From positions 14,628,745 to 14,692,744 of the forward strand of contig CM075102.1 of NCBI GenBank assembly GCA_037576195.1: 64,000 nt of DNA. The letters are read 5' to 3'. Position numbers and translations under genes: made by a program. Source of the stretch: Phytoseiulus persimilis (lineage: Eukaryota > Arthropoda > Arachnida > Mesostigmata > Phytoseiidae). Below are positions 37,441-50,551 of this stretch, one piece after another. Numbering within the stretch: the first letter of the stretch is position 1; the number at the start of each line of letters is the position of its first letter. The notes under the pieces were generated by a model. The model did no database searches. It had not been told where the DNA came from and worked only from the letters and a program-made list of their open reading frames with translations.

Positions 37441-40400
37441 TGTCCACCGGTAGGATACGGATGCGGGAGAAGGGCTTCAGCCGCCAGCCTAGGTGTAGGT
37501 GGTATACCTGGCGAGCTTTATGAAGGCTTCTAATTAAAAAATATCATCGCACCCTTGGCCACTGGCTCGCCTGCATGCTGCAGACTGAGCGGGCCAGCAG
37601 TGCCGAAGTGGACAGGGCTGGTGGACTTCATCTGGACGCTCGAGCTTGACTTCGGGAGCCGGAGCGCATATTTGTCGGATGAATTTTTTGATGGGCCATT
37701 TGGAAAAAACACCCAGCGAACACAGTACGAAATGTCACGGAACGAATCTTCCGCAACCTTTCGAAGCCAATCGGATTATGTCCGCGTGCTCTGAACTGAA
37801 ATTTCGAGGCTCCTTCAGAGAGGAGCGCGTACAGCCGTGAAGGCTCGCGGCACTAGTTGGCTCGTTCAGTAAACAGAATGGCTAGAGGACGGGTTCAACA
37901 GAGGCCCACTTTTCCTCGGTGGAAGAATTGCTGGAGTTTGGATATGTATATCCCGAAATTTGGGAGATAAGGGACTACTATCGTAAACCATGAATGTACC
38001 CAGAACCCAATGTCATCGATGCGATTTTCAAAATCTGGAACTTTTCCGTAAGAGACGGAGCGTAGCTAGATCGTGCAACATCATCGTGATTCAAATGCGT
38101 GCACACAACCGCAAGTTCCCGTGATGTTCCCAGTCAAAAAGTGGTCCCTCATCTCCCGGATTTTAGGGAAGTCGTAATGACAGCAGCCGCTCTGACCAAC
38201 GCGTTCTCCCAGCTCGGGTCCAATCGGGCGGCTTGGAGTCGAAGACCACGCTCTGGATGCGTGATAGCTAAGCTCGGATCCGAAACGGTTCTATTAAAAG
38301 TATATTGAACTAGTTCGCGTCGGCCTCACGTTCACTGGCTGAATGCTCGGTTGGTCGGTCCTAAAGTCACTACTCTGAATTAAGTTGCAAGCGTAGCAGC
38401 CGCGTCAGCAATAGCAACTCGCCTACAGGGGCTATCGCGATGCTGTGTTGCGAGCAGCAGAGTAACTCGGCTACGAGACAGGGAGAAAGTCCGCCTGAAA
38501 GCGATTCTCCACACACGAGAGGGTATATAAATTTTAATTCTCCTTTTAACTGCAACAAGCTATAAGCTGAGTTAGCAAACACCTCCCTCAAGGACTGTTT
38601 CTGGTCCTCCTCGGTTACCGACGCCCTGGTCGCGCACACGCGCGCGAGGAGGGACACCAGGAGTGGAAATTTTATTAAACGGAGTGTCCGAGCGGCGAGC
38701 TATTGCAACGACCGTTCTAGCGGAAGTAGTAGCAACAGCGGGTTTCAACACCGCGCCCAAGCCGTTCCTGGCTCTGCCGGCATCGGCTGCAACGCGACTG
38801 GACGAGGACCGGTCTGTTCATTCATCTGCCGGACATCGCGCCAGCTGTAGAATTCGCCCCGAGCCCGCAAGCTTAATTGGGGGAATGAAAGCTGTTTGAA
38901 GAGCCGGCGGAGTCAGGAAGAGGTGAGGGTCTAAAGCTACAGCGAGTGCAAGAGGGAAACGAGGCTCAGGGGCTCCAACGAGGAGCAAATGGGGTGTAAA
39001 CGCAACGTGACGCGGAAGGCATAGCTTCCAGCTTCTTAGAAACCGGGTAGTTGTAGACTACTCCGAGCCGTCTCCTGCGCTCTTCGGAGCTCCGAGATTC
39101 TCAACGAGTTGTCCTACTTCAGGTTGCGAACCTTTCCTCTCTCTGCCTCTCCCTCTCTTTGAGAAACAATAGTGTCGAGATAACAATTTTTTGCATCCCC
39201 CAAATTTCGAAACATCGGATTCCCATCCCAGAAGACGCGCTGCAACCCGGAGTAACAATCGTTGATGAGACTTTTCACTTTTCCGTCCTTATCGCACATC
39301 GTCCGATCCATCCATCGATCGCAGCAGAGACCGAAGGCAAGCCGCTTTCCTGCCTCGCTACGCTGCGTCGATCCGCGACCAAACAACCGCTCGGGTGGGT
39401 ATCTGCTTTCGAGATGATATTCAGCGCTCCGTTGTTGTAGACCGTTGTTTCTGTGATGGTTTTTTTTTGCACTCCGTAACTTGCTCGCAACGGTTTAGCT
39501 TGCTTTCTTCGGCGGCGGCGATAGCCGGCGAGGGAGCGAGCGGGGATGACTTTTCAATATTGATTTGTATTTATTGTTCCCATCAACGGCACCGAACTCC
39601 CCCGCCCGCCGGCATCCGCAAGCGCGGCGAGCCGAACATTCCGCTCCCGCGGAATCATCAGCGGGAAGAGTGGGGGATCTTTTTCATACCGACCCAACTG
39701 ATTTTCTCTCCGTTAACGGCAACATTTGACGAAGTAAAACCCGGCAGCTCCCAAACAGGCTGCGTTGCTGGCCGCAACGCGATGGTTTGATGTCGGTCGC
39801 CTACTCAGATGAGCGGAGGAATCGTTGACGAGAATGGAGGCAGAGTAAAGTGAGACGATGCTGAAATCGGGAGAAGGCGCAAGATGCAAACAGGAGGACG
39901 AGCGAAAGAAATAGTGAGAGAGAGATGTGAACCGATGAGTTTAGGTGCTGAGGAGGGGAATAGCGAACTCAAACGCAAGTGAGCGAAACGAGAAACCAAA
40001 TTGGGTTATGGTAATTAAGCAAAAAGAGTTGGAGTTCCTCGCTTGCATCCAACCAGAAGATATTCAAAATTGAATTAGCACGGTTCCGTCGACGACGACC
40101 GTGCCGTTGTAGGAAACCTCCCTCGATGTACCTTCTCCTTCCGTCTGCGTCCCCATCCTCAGTATTCTCCTGTTCCCTCCGCTCCCTCGCGTCTCTTCGA
40201 CCGCATCTTTCCGCTGCTCCCCCGCCCCCGGTCGCGCCTTTTTCGCAGAAACCAAAGAGGGAACTCTCTTGATTCGCAGTCATCCGACACGATGGGTACA
40301 AGTGTCCCGCTTGTCAGGGGGGTGAGCCGACAAAAAAATAAACAGCATTTCCTTGCGTTTGCCTCTACCCACTCCTCCCTGTCTCGTCGTCGTCGTCTTG

Positions 40401-43400
40401 GCTTCTTCTCCAAACCCATATCATCGCCACCGCTCTTCAGTGGCGCGACAAAGGCGAGGATGCGGCTCGAGGATTGAAAGGAGAAGATGCAAAAAAGGAG
40501 ATGCATCCTCCTGATTAGCAGAGGCGGTGAATTCGATTGACGACGTGAAGTCCTGTGGCTCCTTGAAAGGGTTGCCCTCCTCGCTCCGCGATCGAGCCTG
40601 AGAGAATCGAGGCCGAGCGGTACGACTTTGCGCGAAGTGAGATGTCACCACGCGTCAATGACGAAGAAAAGGAGGAGGAGCGACTCGGGAGCAGGACGAA
40701 AGCCCTGGGACACCCGCTCGTTGAAGCTCGAGATCTATGTCGCTATCCACGATTCCATCGACACATCGTTCTCCAACTTTTCACTCCATCGTCGACGTTT
40801 CTGTGAGGGTTCTCAGCGCAACAGGTGAATCGAGGAGCTCTGCTGGATTCTTCTTCTCCTGTCCGCCGCGGCTCGGCACCTGTCGACTGCGAGCACACCA
40901 CCCGAAAGGTAAACATCGCGCCACCGAGGAAACTAGCGAAACAGGGCAGGGGAGTTGCAAACAGGCGTGATGGTGGACTTGAAGAGGCACAGTCAACCAA
41001 CGCACACAGCCAGCAAAGAGGAGGGGCGGTAGGGCACGCGAGGGGGCCACACAATCGGCTCGAACCGACGGGAAGAGCGGACTGCCTTCAGGCACCGTCC
41101 GGGAACCAACGCGCAGTTAATTAAACTGAGCGTGACGAGTTCTGAATCGCTTTCCTCGTTATCGCGTATTGCCGACCCGCTGTCATATTTCTGTCCTCGA
41201 ATTTCTGAGCGAGGTTTCCGCGCCGCTGCGTGAGGAAACGCCGTCGATTCACTCTGTGCTCCTTAAGGCCGGCGAGTGTCGATCGAGTCCTCCTCCGGGG
41301 AGCTTCCACGACCGACTCCAGGACCCACTCAATGCACGGTCGACGAGAAGGCTGACTGCATGGCAACTCAGTTACTTTGCCGCTTACACCGTCGACTTGC
41401 CCAAGCAGCAGCGGCGTTGGTGGCGGCAATGAAGGCAATTTTCAAACTTGTTCTCCCCTCCTGGTCGCGCTCATAATTGACCTATTGAGGCGTTTGGGAG
41501 GGGAGGGGGGATGTAGAGGAGAGCGGGGGGAGAAGGGGAGCAGAGTTGGTGCTGGATGCAGGAAAACGCTGGCGGGCGGCTTGACTGGAACGGAGGGTAT
41601 TAGCCTTTTTAATTATTGCACCGACAGCACCGCGCAGCAGCGGCGGCGAAGGCGGCGGCAACTCCATCAGAAGTTTGTTGTCAAAATACATTCACTAACC
41701 CTCTCGCGTTTGCGCACACTCTCAAACTCTCCATCGCTTCCGTTTCCTCATTGACTGATGCTCCATCGGCGCTTCCGAGTTTAGGAGGGCCGACATCGAC
41801 AAATTGTCATCCAAAGAAAATCAACCGGGAAGGAAAATGAGGCAAGGCGCGTCTCATTCTTGTGTAACGTCATCTAGCCATGCGGCTGACTTCGGAGCCA
41901 CGAGGAGGAAGCACTTGAAGAACTTCATGGGTTTCGAAGTTTCAGTCGAGGGAAACACAAATTTCAGAGCGCCAGAATTTGGAGTCACTCATCCTGCGTG
42001 GAAGGCTGCCACGCGGAACAGAATGTGGTTCTCTGTTCCAGAAGACGTTTCCTTGAGTTCCGACTTGAAGCTATCCCGATGGTTGGAGATTGTTGGGGAG
42101 AGAGGATGAAGATAGAAAAATACTCTTCCGGTTGTTCCTCGGCGACATTTCCCGTTTATCGTGTGGTCAAGGAAACGCCGTTTGACATCGAGTTTCGCAT
42201 GGACCATTTTTTTGCGCAGAAAAACACAAACTCTTGGTCCACGAGGAAATATCGGTGGAGCGCGGTCCTCATTGATGATGTAGAGCCACAGCTGCCGCCA
42301 CCGGCAAAGTGAGCGGCGGCAGCAGCAGCAGCAGGTACGAGCAAGCACTAAAGTTTGTGCGTTAATTCGAAACACTAATCCTAGTTACAAAGAAGCTTGA
42401 AGGGACGAGTCTTGACCAGCGAGCGAGTTATCGTCTAATTTCGTTTCACTTGTTCCTGGAGAATGTTGAATGGAGTGGTCTCTCGGCTGACCGGCGACCA
42501 CCTCAGCTTGCTAACTAAGAAACATAGCCGCTCGCAACTTCCTTCAACGCCGCAGTCCCTCCCGTGCTCGATCTCCTGGTAACGGTGGTCCTTTTCTTCG
42601 TTCTCTACTAGACGACGCGTTAAGTGAATTATCACTGCGGTCCGCGGACGGACTGACTGGCAGAGACGAGCGAAAAAAGCGAGACTCGGATCCCGCTTGG
42701 ATTCTCGGTGGTGGCCGCGGCGGGAACAAACCCCTGGGCATCCGAATATTCATAACTTGTTGAGCGGGAAACGAATAAGAAATTCAACAAAAACGGGCAA
42801 GCGTCAATTTGCATCGGCTCCGTGCTTTTCTCGCACTTTCCCATACCTCGCTGAATGTCTGTCTGTGCGCATCCCAGCTCCGGCTAGTCAGCTCACCCAC
42901 CCACCCGCACTCCTGGTCGACGCAGCTAACTGGCAAGTGAATGGGGCCACGATGAGAACTGCAGAATATCGCATTTCAGGTGGTCTAATGCGTTTAGTGG
43001 AGCCTCCTCGCCGAGGACGATTTTGACGACAACGACGACGAGAAGAACAAGGCGACGATCAGGACGACACCATTGAAAGCTATACGCCAGCGCACAACGA
43101 TAAAACCCTGTCGTCCCGCTCACAATTAGCTGATTAGCCGCTGCAGGAGAAATCGGGATCCATGGTAGAGTACAAAAAGAGGGGCTGGCCACGGGAGCAG
43201 GGTAGGGACGATCAGGTGTTCCCTGAATCGCGGGATGCGAGCAGCGAGAAAAGCTCGGGGAGAGGAACAGGAGCTTGAATCCGGGAAGGCTAAGACGGAA
43301 CGGCGGTCCAGTCAGTGGTGCAGAAAGACGTCACAATGAGCTGAAGGCCACCACTGGTCTGGGGAAGCATCCAGAGAATCGATGGTTATTCCAGAGGAAA

Positions 43401-46400
43401 CTCGGATAAATTCGGCGAGGCGCCGAGAGGAAATGCGGAACCAGGAGCACGGGCGAAGGCCTGGGGATACAGAGGAGGACGAGAGAGGAGCAAGGACCAG
43501 CGAGAAGAGAGATCGGTGAAAGCGTATTTAATCAAAGCCGATACGAGCACCACAGAGAACCACTACGGCAACGAAAACCAAGATGAAGAGAGACGGAATA
43601 CTAACTCAATTATACAGCGTTTCTCCCTCTCTCAATTAAGGCACTAAATACGGAACCATTGTTTTTTTTTCTTTCTGGCCCACTTGCTCGCCGTCCTCCC
43701 TCCCCCCTCACCTCGCCCGTCATTCGGTCTCGCTATCATCTCTTCCCGCCCGCTCGCTCGCTCAGAGCGGTTTCGTCTGCCCCGGCCTCTGTTTCGGTTT
43801 CTTCGATTCGGAACTGATTCATGAGATTTTTTGGTCGTTGGTGTAAAATGAACTCTGTCCGTTAACTCGCGGCGGACGAAGATGAATGACTCCTCCTGAC
43901 TGTTCGCGTCCTCCTTTCGTCCGGGTCGGGCAGCGACTCTCCCTGATTTATCAGGATGTGGTGTCACCTCTGCACGCGGGAAGCCAGGAGGAGCAGTCCT
44001 CTTTTTCGCGGTCTTCGGCGCCGCCTAATCCACTCGCCTGGTCCGTTCGGCTCTTTGACCAACCGCGTGCCCGCTGTCAACTCTTTTTCTATCGCCCCGC
44101 GTCTCCTCGCATTTCGTCACAGCGGGCCGGGACGATATTAAAGAAGTCCAAAACTCGCTCACGGGTTCCGGTTCCGCCACACGATTCGAGCGCGTGAGAT
44201 GGGAGATCAGAATAGCAAATGATCCGGCTTCTGACGATCGGTGCCGCGAACGTTTCGTTTCTTGCCGGAGACATGTGAATCAAAGTCGAGCGAGGTGAAG
44301 ACTCGTTGAAGACAAATGAAGAGGAATGAAGTAGCTCACAAAAAAAAAGCCGCGTTAATCACTGTACGATGAGATTCGCAGTCCGGTCATCTAAATGAAG
44401 TTTGTTAAACAGTCGAAGACTAATTGAAGCGAACGACAGACACCCAGAGATGCATCGAAATAATTATCGACCCCAAGCAAACTCCAGCGGATGGGCGAAC
44501 GCGCTTCAATCGACAGGAACACGCGCTGCTATCGACGGGAATCAGCGCCGTCGGACGATGGAATGGGGAAAAAAGGAGGAGATGTTCCCCGATGATTGAA
44601 ATCGCCGCTCACGCAAAACGAGGAGCTCGGTGGAAGTTAAAGTTTCTGTGGGGTGCACCTCATTTATCCAAGTTCAAGACGATAGATCTCATGTCGTCCG
44701 CTTCGATGGGCTAGTCGTGACCATTCTCGGAGACTGTCATATTTCGTTTGAGCTGCTTGAACTTTTACTCAACGTACCCGGAGCGAAGTCGCCCTGTCAG
44801 CCGCTAGCGGTGGTCGCGTTCGTTTCTTTGGGTTTCCTATCTGTGTGCGTGTGAGGCCGCCAGTGTGAGTGTTTCTATGTGGATGTCTATTTCTGATGGA
44901 GTGAGGAAGATGTGTTCATCATTTCCGCTTCCCCCGTAGTCCCTCCCTTTCCTGTTTAGTCGTGCGCCAGACAACAACAACTCGGCAGCAGGCTCCGCAG
45001 CGCAGACGCCTGCTCGCTTTCCTCACGCCCATGTCTATTACTCCTCTGCAATGCTCCCCTGCACGCACCATTTGCCTACGAGAGGGGCATAAAACGGGCG
45101 GGGATTCAGAGCGGCGGCAGCGAACAGCACGGCCGGCGGACCCCTTCAGGCCCCGAGAAGGGGCCGCGGAAGATGCTGGCACGGGAGAAGCCCCATGAAT
45201 TGAGGAGAGCAAGGAACCGCGTCAAGAATCGCTATCCGAACGCAAAATTCAACAGCCGGTGGCTCCGGTAGCCTCGGGAGAATGAAATCCATTCGGAGAG
45301 AGGGAGAGAATCCTGGGAACCCTCACGATAACTTCTTTCGTCCTCGTTCGAATATTAGCGAAAAAATCGAATCTGGAAAGTAAGTGGTGGGCGTCGAGAC
45401 ATCGGGAGTTGGATGAGAGTCGGGCAAGAGATGCGTCGCAGCTGGAGGAGCCTCAACACTCGTAAACGAGTTTCTTGGGAGTGAAAAGGAGAGGAATGGA
45501 AAACAAAAAAATGTTGGCTGTGTTTCTCCGTCATTTCCTCTCGGGCAAAGTGTCTGTTTCCCGAACGGTCACTAGATTGTCCCGGTAGGCGTACTGCGTA
45601 GAACCGAGTCTTGCCTAAAGTTGGAATCAAATCTCGATTCCGAGACAGCCGAGTTGAATTCGTTCGTCAAGTTCAATTTCCTGAAAAAAATCAGGACAGG
45701 TCGACCGAGAGACGAGGTTCGGCTTTCGTAGCAGATTCAAGCCCGAGGTGCGGAACTGCGGAAGCCAGCAAGCATCCAAGGGTTTGATTCGACCTTTGGG
45801 TTCTTTGATCGTGAATCGGCTCCGGGCGGAGCGCGAAGGCGCTCAACACTTCTCGCCGGTGTTACGCGATGCGGCTCCTTATAGAAAACTCCAAATCCTC
45901 AGAATGCGATCCCCTCAATAATCCAGAGCTTGACTTCCCGAACCCGAGATTCGCTCTGGGAGCAACTCGTTCCCGAAAGCGGGGAAATTCGGACGTGCTC
46001 CCCAGACCGTGCAGGGAGCGCGCATCGAAATCGGCTTCATGGTAATTTGTATTAAAACTTTCGCTACCAACTAATCACACATCTTCCTCCGACGGTTGCA
46101 GCTGCTGCTGTTGTTACTGACTAATGTAGTTGCTTGGTCGCAAGAGAAAAAGGTTGGCAGGGCATAACCGAAAGGCGAGGAAGGACGAGGCTGAGGAGGG
46201 GAGGGGACCCCCGACGAGAGAGGAACCGGGGCAAACGCGGAAGAGGAACAGTGTTGATGGACCTCATTGAAACAGGCGCAGCACCGAACCAAGTCCAACT
46301 TAACTAGTGGGAGTTACGCAAATCGATTAAGCCCACAGATTCGAGAGGGCGCTTGCTCCAGTCGGACAAAGTAATTTTCACAGAGGCGGGCGGGCGGCAC

Positions 46401-46631
46401 AGAGGGGCGGATGGCTTTTAAACAATATTAGGCCCAGGGCTACAACTCAAAACACGCTTCGACACACATGCGGCTCGCCAACTTGCCAGCTTACCAAGTT
46501 GCCCGCCCGTCGTTCGGCCGCCGGCTCGCTTGACAGTCTGTCGGATAGCTTTGGCCTCGGCGAGACCCTTCAACAAGGAGAGAACAGGTAGTTGGTGTTG
46601 TTGTCGAAGCCGTCCGCCGAATCTAAAAGTA

Positions 46632-46645
46632 CGCGCGCGCGCGCG
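46632..46645. repeat. (CG)7 alternating run
   Basis: Fourteen bases of alternating C and G, a sequence type able to adopt Z-DNA in vitro (established knowledge). It is 100 bp from the CA repeat. Confidence 0.85.
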
Positions 46646-46746
46646 AGATTCAAATCGAATTCGTGCTTAATTGTTGCCTCCGAAGGGAAAGGGGCAGATG
46701 GACTGTCGAGCAAACGCATCGTTCACTTTGACGACTGGTTAAGAGT

Positions 46747-46766
46747 CACACACACACACACACACA
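46747..46766. repeat. (CA)10 microsatellite
   Basis: A perfect dinucleotide run of 20 bases. Confidence 0.9.
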
Positions 46767-47554
46767 GTCAGTCATGCCCTGCGGGTCGGCGTAGAGGACA
46801 CGCTTGTTGCAGACCAGTCCCGAAGAGGGATCCGGTCTTGATCGGGAACGAGGGGTTTGCGGCTGAGGGGATGACATGGATAAAGGGGGGAGGGGGAAAT
46901 CGTCGCCACCGAGAAGGAAAAAGCTTTCGCCAGCCAGCCGCAAGCCATTATTCGAGGCAAAAAGGCTTGAAAAGCAAATTTGTTGTTGCACTCCGGTGGT
47001 CCCTCGTGTTTTAATGAGTTGTGTTGTGCGGATGGCTATGCGAACAAACCGGGTGAGCGACTGAGTGTATGAGGTAAGCGGCGGTGGCAGACGGATGGAC
47101 GTATGTTTTAATGTTGACGCACTTTGCGTTACCATAATGACCATTGGGCTTCAGAACACACCATTAGCTAGGGGGCTAGCCGAGGGCCGGACTCGAGCAG
47201 AACTCGGCTCGGCCTGGCATGACTCGGACCGCGCAACCTTTCTTCCCCCAACACGGTCGACGACGACGACAGCGACGGCTGCTGCAGAGAAACTTTTTGG
47301 AGCGTGAGAAGACCGCATTGCAAGTTTTACCCACACCCGTACTCTTCCTCCAGTCTTCTCGCTGTTCTTCCTGCCGCTGCTCACAACCCACCGCAATGTC
47401 CGCCATCCTCCGCCCCTCTGAGAGTTAGTTTAACGCACCCCTTGTACACGAGTAAACTACTTTTTTGCGCAAGTAATTCCCACGCTCAACTGGTTCCGGC
47501 GATCTCGTGACGAAGTTAACGGGCCACAGATTCAGACCACGCTGGAATGCTTAC

Positions 47555-47927
47555 CTCCGAGGGTCATCTTGACGATCGATTCTTTCGAAACTTGTTCCAG
47601 CTTCTCCAGGCACAGCTGTTTCACTGCACTGGTTCTCATTTTCTGGGGAAAGATTCACTAGCTTAGGTCGGGGATCCAGCGTCAAGGGGTCGAGCTTGCC
47701 GTCCCAATCTACTGGGAACCAAGACTGAATCCCCACCCACCTTCAAACACACTGGGAGCATTTTCTTGATTTCTTTTTTCCCGATAATCTTGAAAAGCGT
47801 TCGATGGAGTTTCCTGGGTCGGTCGGCGAGCTGCGACAACGACTGCAGATCTTCATCGATGATCGGGCTCTTCCCGTTTCTCGCGGAATCGTTTGCGAGA
47901 CTCCTCGTGAGATCCGACATTCTCCGC
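47555..47927 (-). CDS. CAAP1-like (caspase activity and apoptosis inhibitor 1) gene, two exons, partial
   Basis: Exons 47741-47927 and 47555-47642 join in frame across a 98 bp intron (donor GTGGGT, acceptor TTTCCCCAG). They encode LQSLSQLADRPRKLHRTLFK, then IGKKEIKKMLPVCLK, KMRTSAVKQLCLEKLEQVSK and ESIVKMTLG. The pattern KxKxMLPxxLK followed by xLCLExLExxSxxxIxxxL is that of the conserved domain of CAAP1 (C9orf82), reported to dampen caspase activation in vertebrates (family knowledge, from memory). The ATG at 47918-47920 may be the start, but a TTTCCAG acceptor right before 47927 suggests an earlier exon. A good donor (GTAAGC) ends the second exon, so the gene continues to lower coordinates. 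The function here is inferred only from resemblance. Confidence 0.5.
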
Positions 47928-50116
47928 CTGGAAACGAATCGAGCACTGAGGGTTGCGGAACTCTTGGGCTCGCAGAGATTCTGTCGCCGTCCGCAGATTT
48001 TGATGCTGCGGGGCAGTCTCGTTGCGAGATATGAATCAAGAGAAAGTCATGCCTAAGCTTGTCCATTCCGCAGACAGCAGCGGTCGCAACCATACCAGCA
48101 ACAAAAGTCCAGAGGAATTCGCACAAAGCGCAACATTCGGTGCTGGCAAAACTCGCGGCTCTGCGTGCTTCGGTGCAATTACGTGGTCTTTGCTTTCGGA
48201 GCGATCTCGTTCCTCCGAGGAGCGAGCCTCCAATCGTGGCTCGACGCGCCCTGATCGGGGAATGAGCTAGAACCGGTGTTCGAGCCTTCTGGGCTCCTTT
48301 CTCGAGGAAGAGTTTCCGCCGGGTAGGTCTCGCACAGAACGGTTCTGTCGTAGAATCTGCCTACTGCTGGATGTTGGCTGGCCGGACATCCAGGGCTAGA
48401 TCGCCCCCTGACAAAGGGGAAAGGCGGAGGGCATAGATGTGGCCGAGGAATGGTGGGGGACAGCTTGGAATAAAATACTTCTCCCAAATGTGAGGGTGGT
48501 TTCTGTATGCTGCTGTTCCTCGCCAACCAGGGAGCCATCTCGGCAGGCGGCCGGCGACCGCTCTCATTTTCGTCGTAATTAAACAAATTTGAGTTATTTT
48601 GGAGGAAGAATGCCGCTCCCAGAGATAACTGACCACCACGAGTAGCAGCATGAGTTGAGTGAGGGGACGAGGAATTTTCCACTCGAGGCAAACATGACAA
48701 ACATTCTTTTGCTCTTGGGGCGGTTTGTTCCGTTCGGTGTGACCAAGCCAGCGACCGCATAGGTCCTCTCGTTGAGGAGCTATCTCTCATGTCGCGGCAA
48801 CATGAACGAGACCGGTGTTGCGACGGGAATCCTCTCGCGAAACGACGCACAACTTCGACGAAACAGAGAGAGAACCGCCGAGGAACGAAACGCAGTGGCG
48901 TCGGGAGCCGAAGACAACGGAGGAGTCGGAGGAGGTGACATTCCTCGAGGAGTCTTCAAGGGAGTCGTTAATTGTGGATTTCACCTCTGTTGCTCTGTGT
49001 TCTGCGTCCCATTTATTAACAACAAGCATTCCGTACTCGACAGACGTCTTGAATTCCGCACCCCGGATACCTTCGTCTTCATAGATCACTCACGTCTCGC
49101 CTGCTTGCTCGCTCGCCCGCCCGCCCGACTTGTCTGCTTTCCTGCTTCCCTGTTTGGCTCGACTGGATACCGAACTGCCTACCCGCCAACCCAACTGCCT
49201 GCCGACTATCTCACTGTAACTACTTGCTTGCTCCACGTAGGGTCGACTGAGCTGCCGTAGAGAAAGAGAGAGAGAGGAACAGGCCGAGAACCGAGCAAAC
49301 AGGCACACTGGCAAGCCATTTGGTCCCGGTGCTATCTGATTCATCTCCTACTCCTTGTCGTCCCGCTGCAGCGTGCACTCGAGCTTCCTTTACGACGCGC
49401 GCTCCTTTCTTCCGCTAATCGTTGGATAATTAACCTTGGAGGCTGACGAGCGAGCAGTCACCTAACTTTTTCGTCTTGCGAAAGCGTGATTGCGATTTGA
49501 GAGCTAAGCGCCGAACGTGACGCAAATCTGCGCGATGTCAGCAAAAAAAAACGTAATCTCCCGGACGTTGATAGAGGCTTCGATTAGAGTCCAACGGTGG
49601 ATATTTATCTCGAAAATCAAAGCTCCTCCTTGGCATCCCGTGGATACCAACATGAGAGTCGTCAACAAAACTTCATCCAAGACTTTCTCGTCATCGCTCC
49701 AAACCACTAAGGTCAGGTGGTGACACGTACTTCAAAAACCTCATGAGTCGAAAACGAGTTGTGTGCTCCTGGCACTGATGCATGTCTACGAAGACTACTC
49801 AGTGAGACGAGCTCTCAGACCGGGAGCAAAAATGATTCACTTACACCGCCTGCCTCGGACGACATGCTAAGAAATGTCACTACAACCCCAACAAGTAGTT
49901 GTGGGGAACCACGACGAGGAAAACTCCTCGAGTAGTCGGGGTTTCCCTTCCAACCGCTAACTGGTTTCAAGCGGCGGAAGTCATCTTTCAAAGAAGCCAA
50001 ACAATGTTGCCAGGCACGGATTACACTCGAGCCCAGTCCTTCGCTCGATGAGGTGAACCGCGTTTTCGGAGAACATCCTTCTTGTGTATCGTTCGCGTAT
50101 CCCACCCTCGGTGATC
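47928..50116. other. Region upstream of the CAAP1-like exons
   Basis: It may contain earlier exons of the CAAP1-like gene. A 223-codon minus-strand frame at 48179-48850 and an opposing plus-strand frame at 48815-49084 overlap partly and are compositionally biased; neither is convincing. Confidence 0.3.
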
Positions 50117-50551
50117 ATGAAAGTTCTTTCTCGCCGCCGAAGACCAGGATCGGTTTCCCAAGCTTCAAGTAGTATGACGTCAGGCACAAACGGATCCGGC
50201 TCGTTGCGAGTGGTCCTGCGATACCTCGAAAAGAGGTTGCGACAGCAAGAAGATGGTTGTAATTCTGAGGCTCACGAATCGGGAAACCGCTTGGAACACG
50301 CGACGAACATATTGTGCTCGCCGCTCTTTCTGTCCTCTCTAATTATATTTGGTGCGCTGGTTTCAAATGGGCATGGCGTATTCAGTTCGTTACGAGTGCC
50401 TCGGTTTTCAGATGCATGGTTATCGTCACTTTGGAGACGCGAGCCTGAAGCTCAACGCAACAATTTCGGATTGGAGATCGATGTCAGCGAAGTTGCGAGG
50501 ACAATGCAGGATGATGCGAAGCCGAAGCTCAAGGTAAGAAGGAAAAAATGA
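50117..50551 (+). CDS. Hypothetical protein with one possible membrane segment
   Basis: From the ATG at 50117 the frame encodes 144 aa: a basic, Ser-rich start (KVLSRRRRPGSVSQASSSMT), a charged helix (LRYLEKRLRQQEDG), one hydrophobic stretch (ILCSPLFLSSLIIFGALVSN) and a tail ending KPKLKVRRKK. A consensus donor AAG/GTAAGA is present at 50534, so it may instead be a first exon ending there. I do not recognise it. Confidence 0.25.
   Translation: MKVLSRRRRPGSVSQASSSMTSGTNGSGSLRVVLRYLEKRLRQQEDGCNSEAHESGNRLEHATNILCSPLFLSSLIIFGALVSNGHGVFSSLRVPRFSDAWLSSLWRREPEAQRNNFGLEIDVSEVARTMQDDAKPKLKVRRKK

Larger units (their letters stand above)
37441..47554. other. Gene-poor stretch, second part
   Basis: Again no supported gene. 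It holds trinucleotide-rich tracts (CGG/CAG types near 41640-41660 and 42310-42335), T and A homopolymers, a (CG)7 run at 46632-46645 and a (CA)10 run at 46747-46766. If the CAAP1-like gene continues 3', its next exon should lie here, but I could not place it. Confidence 0.4.
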
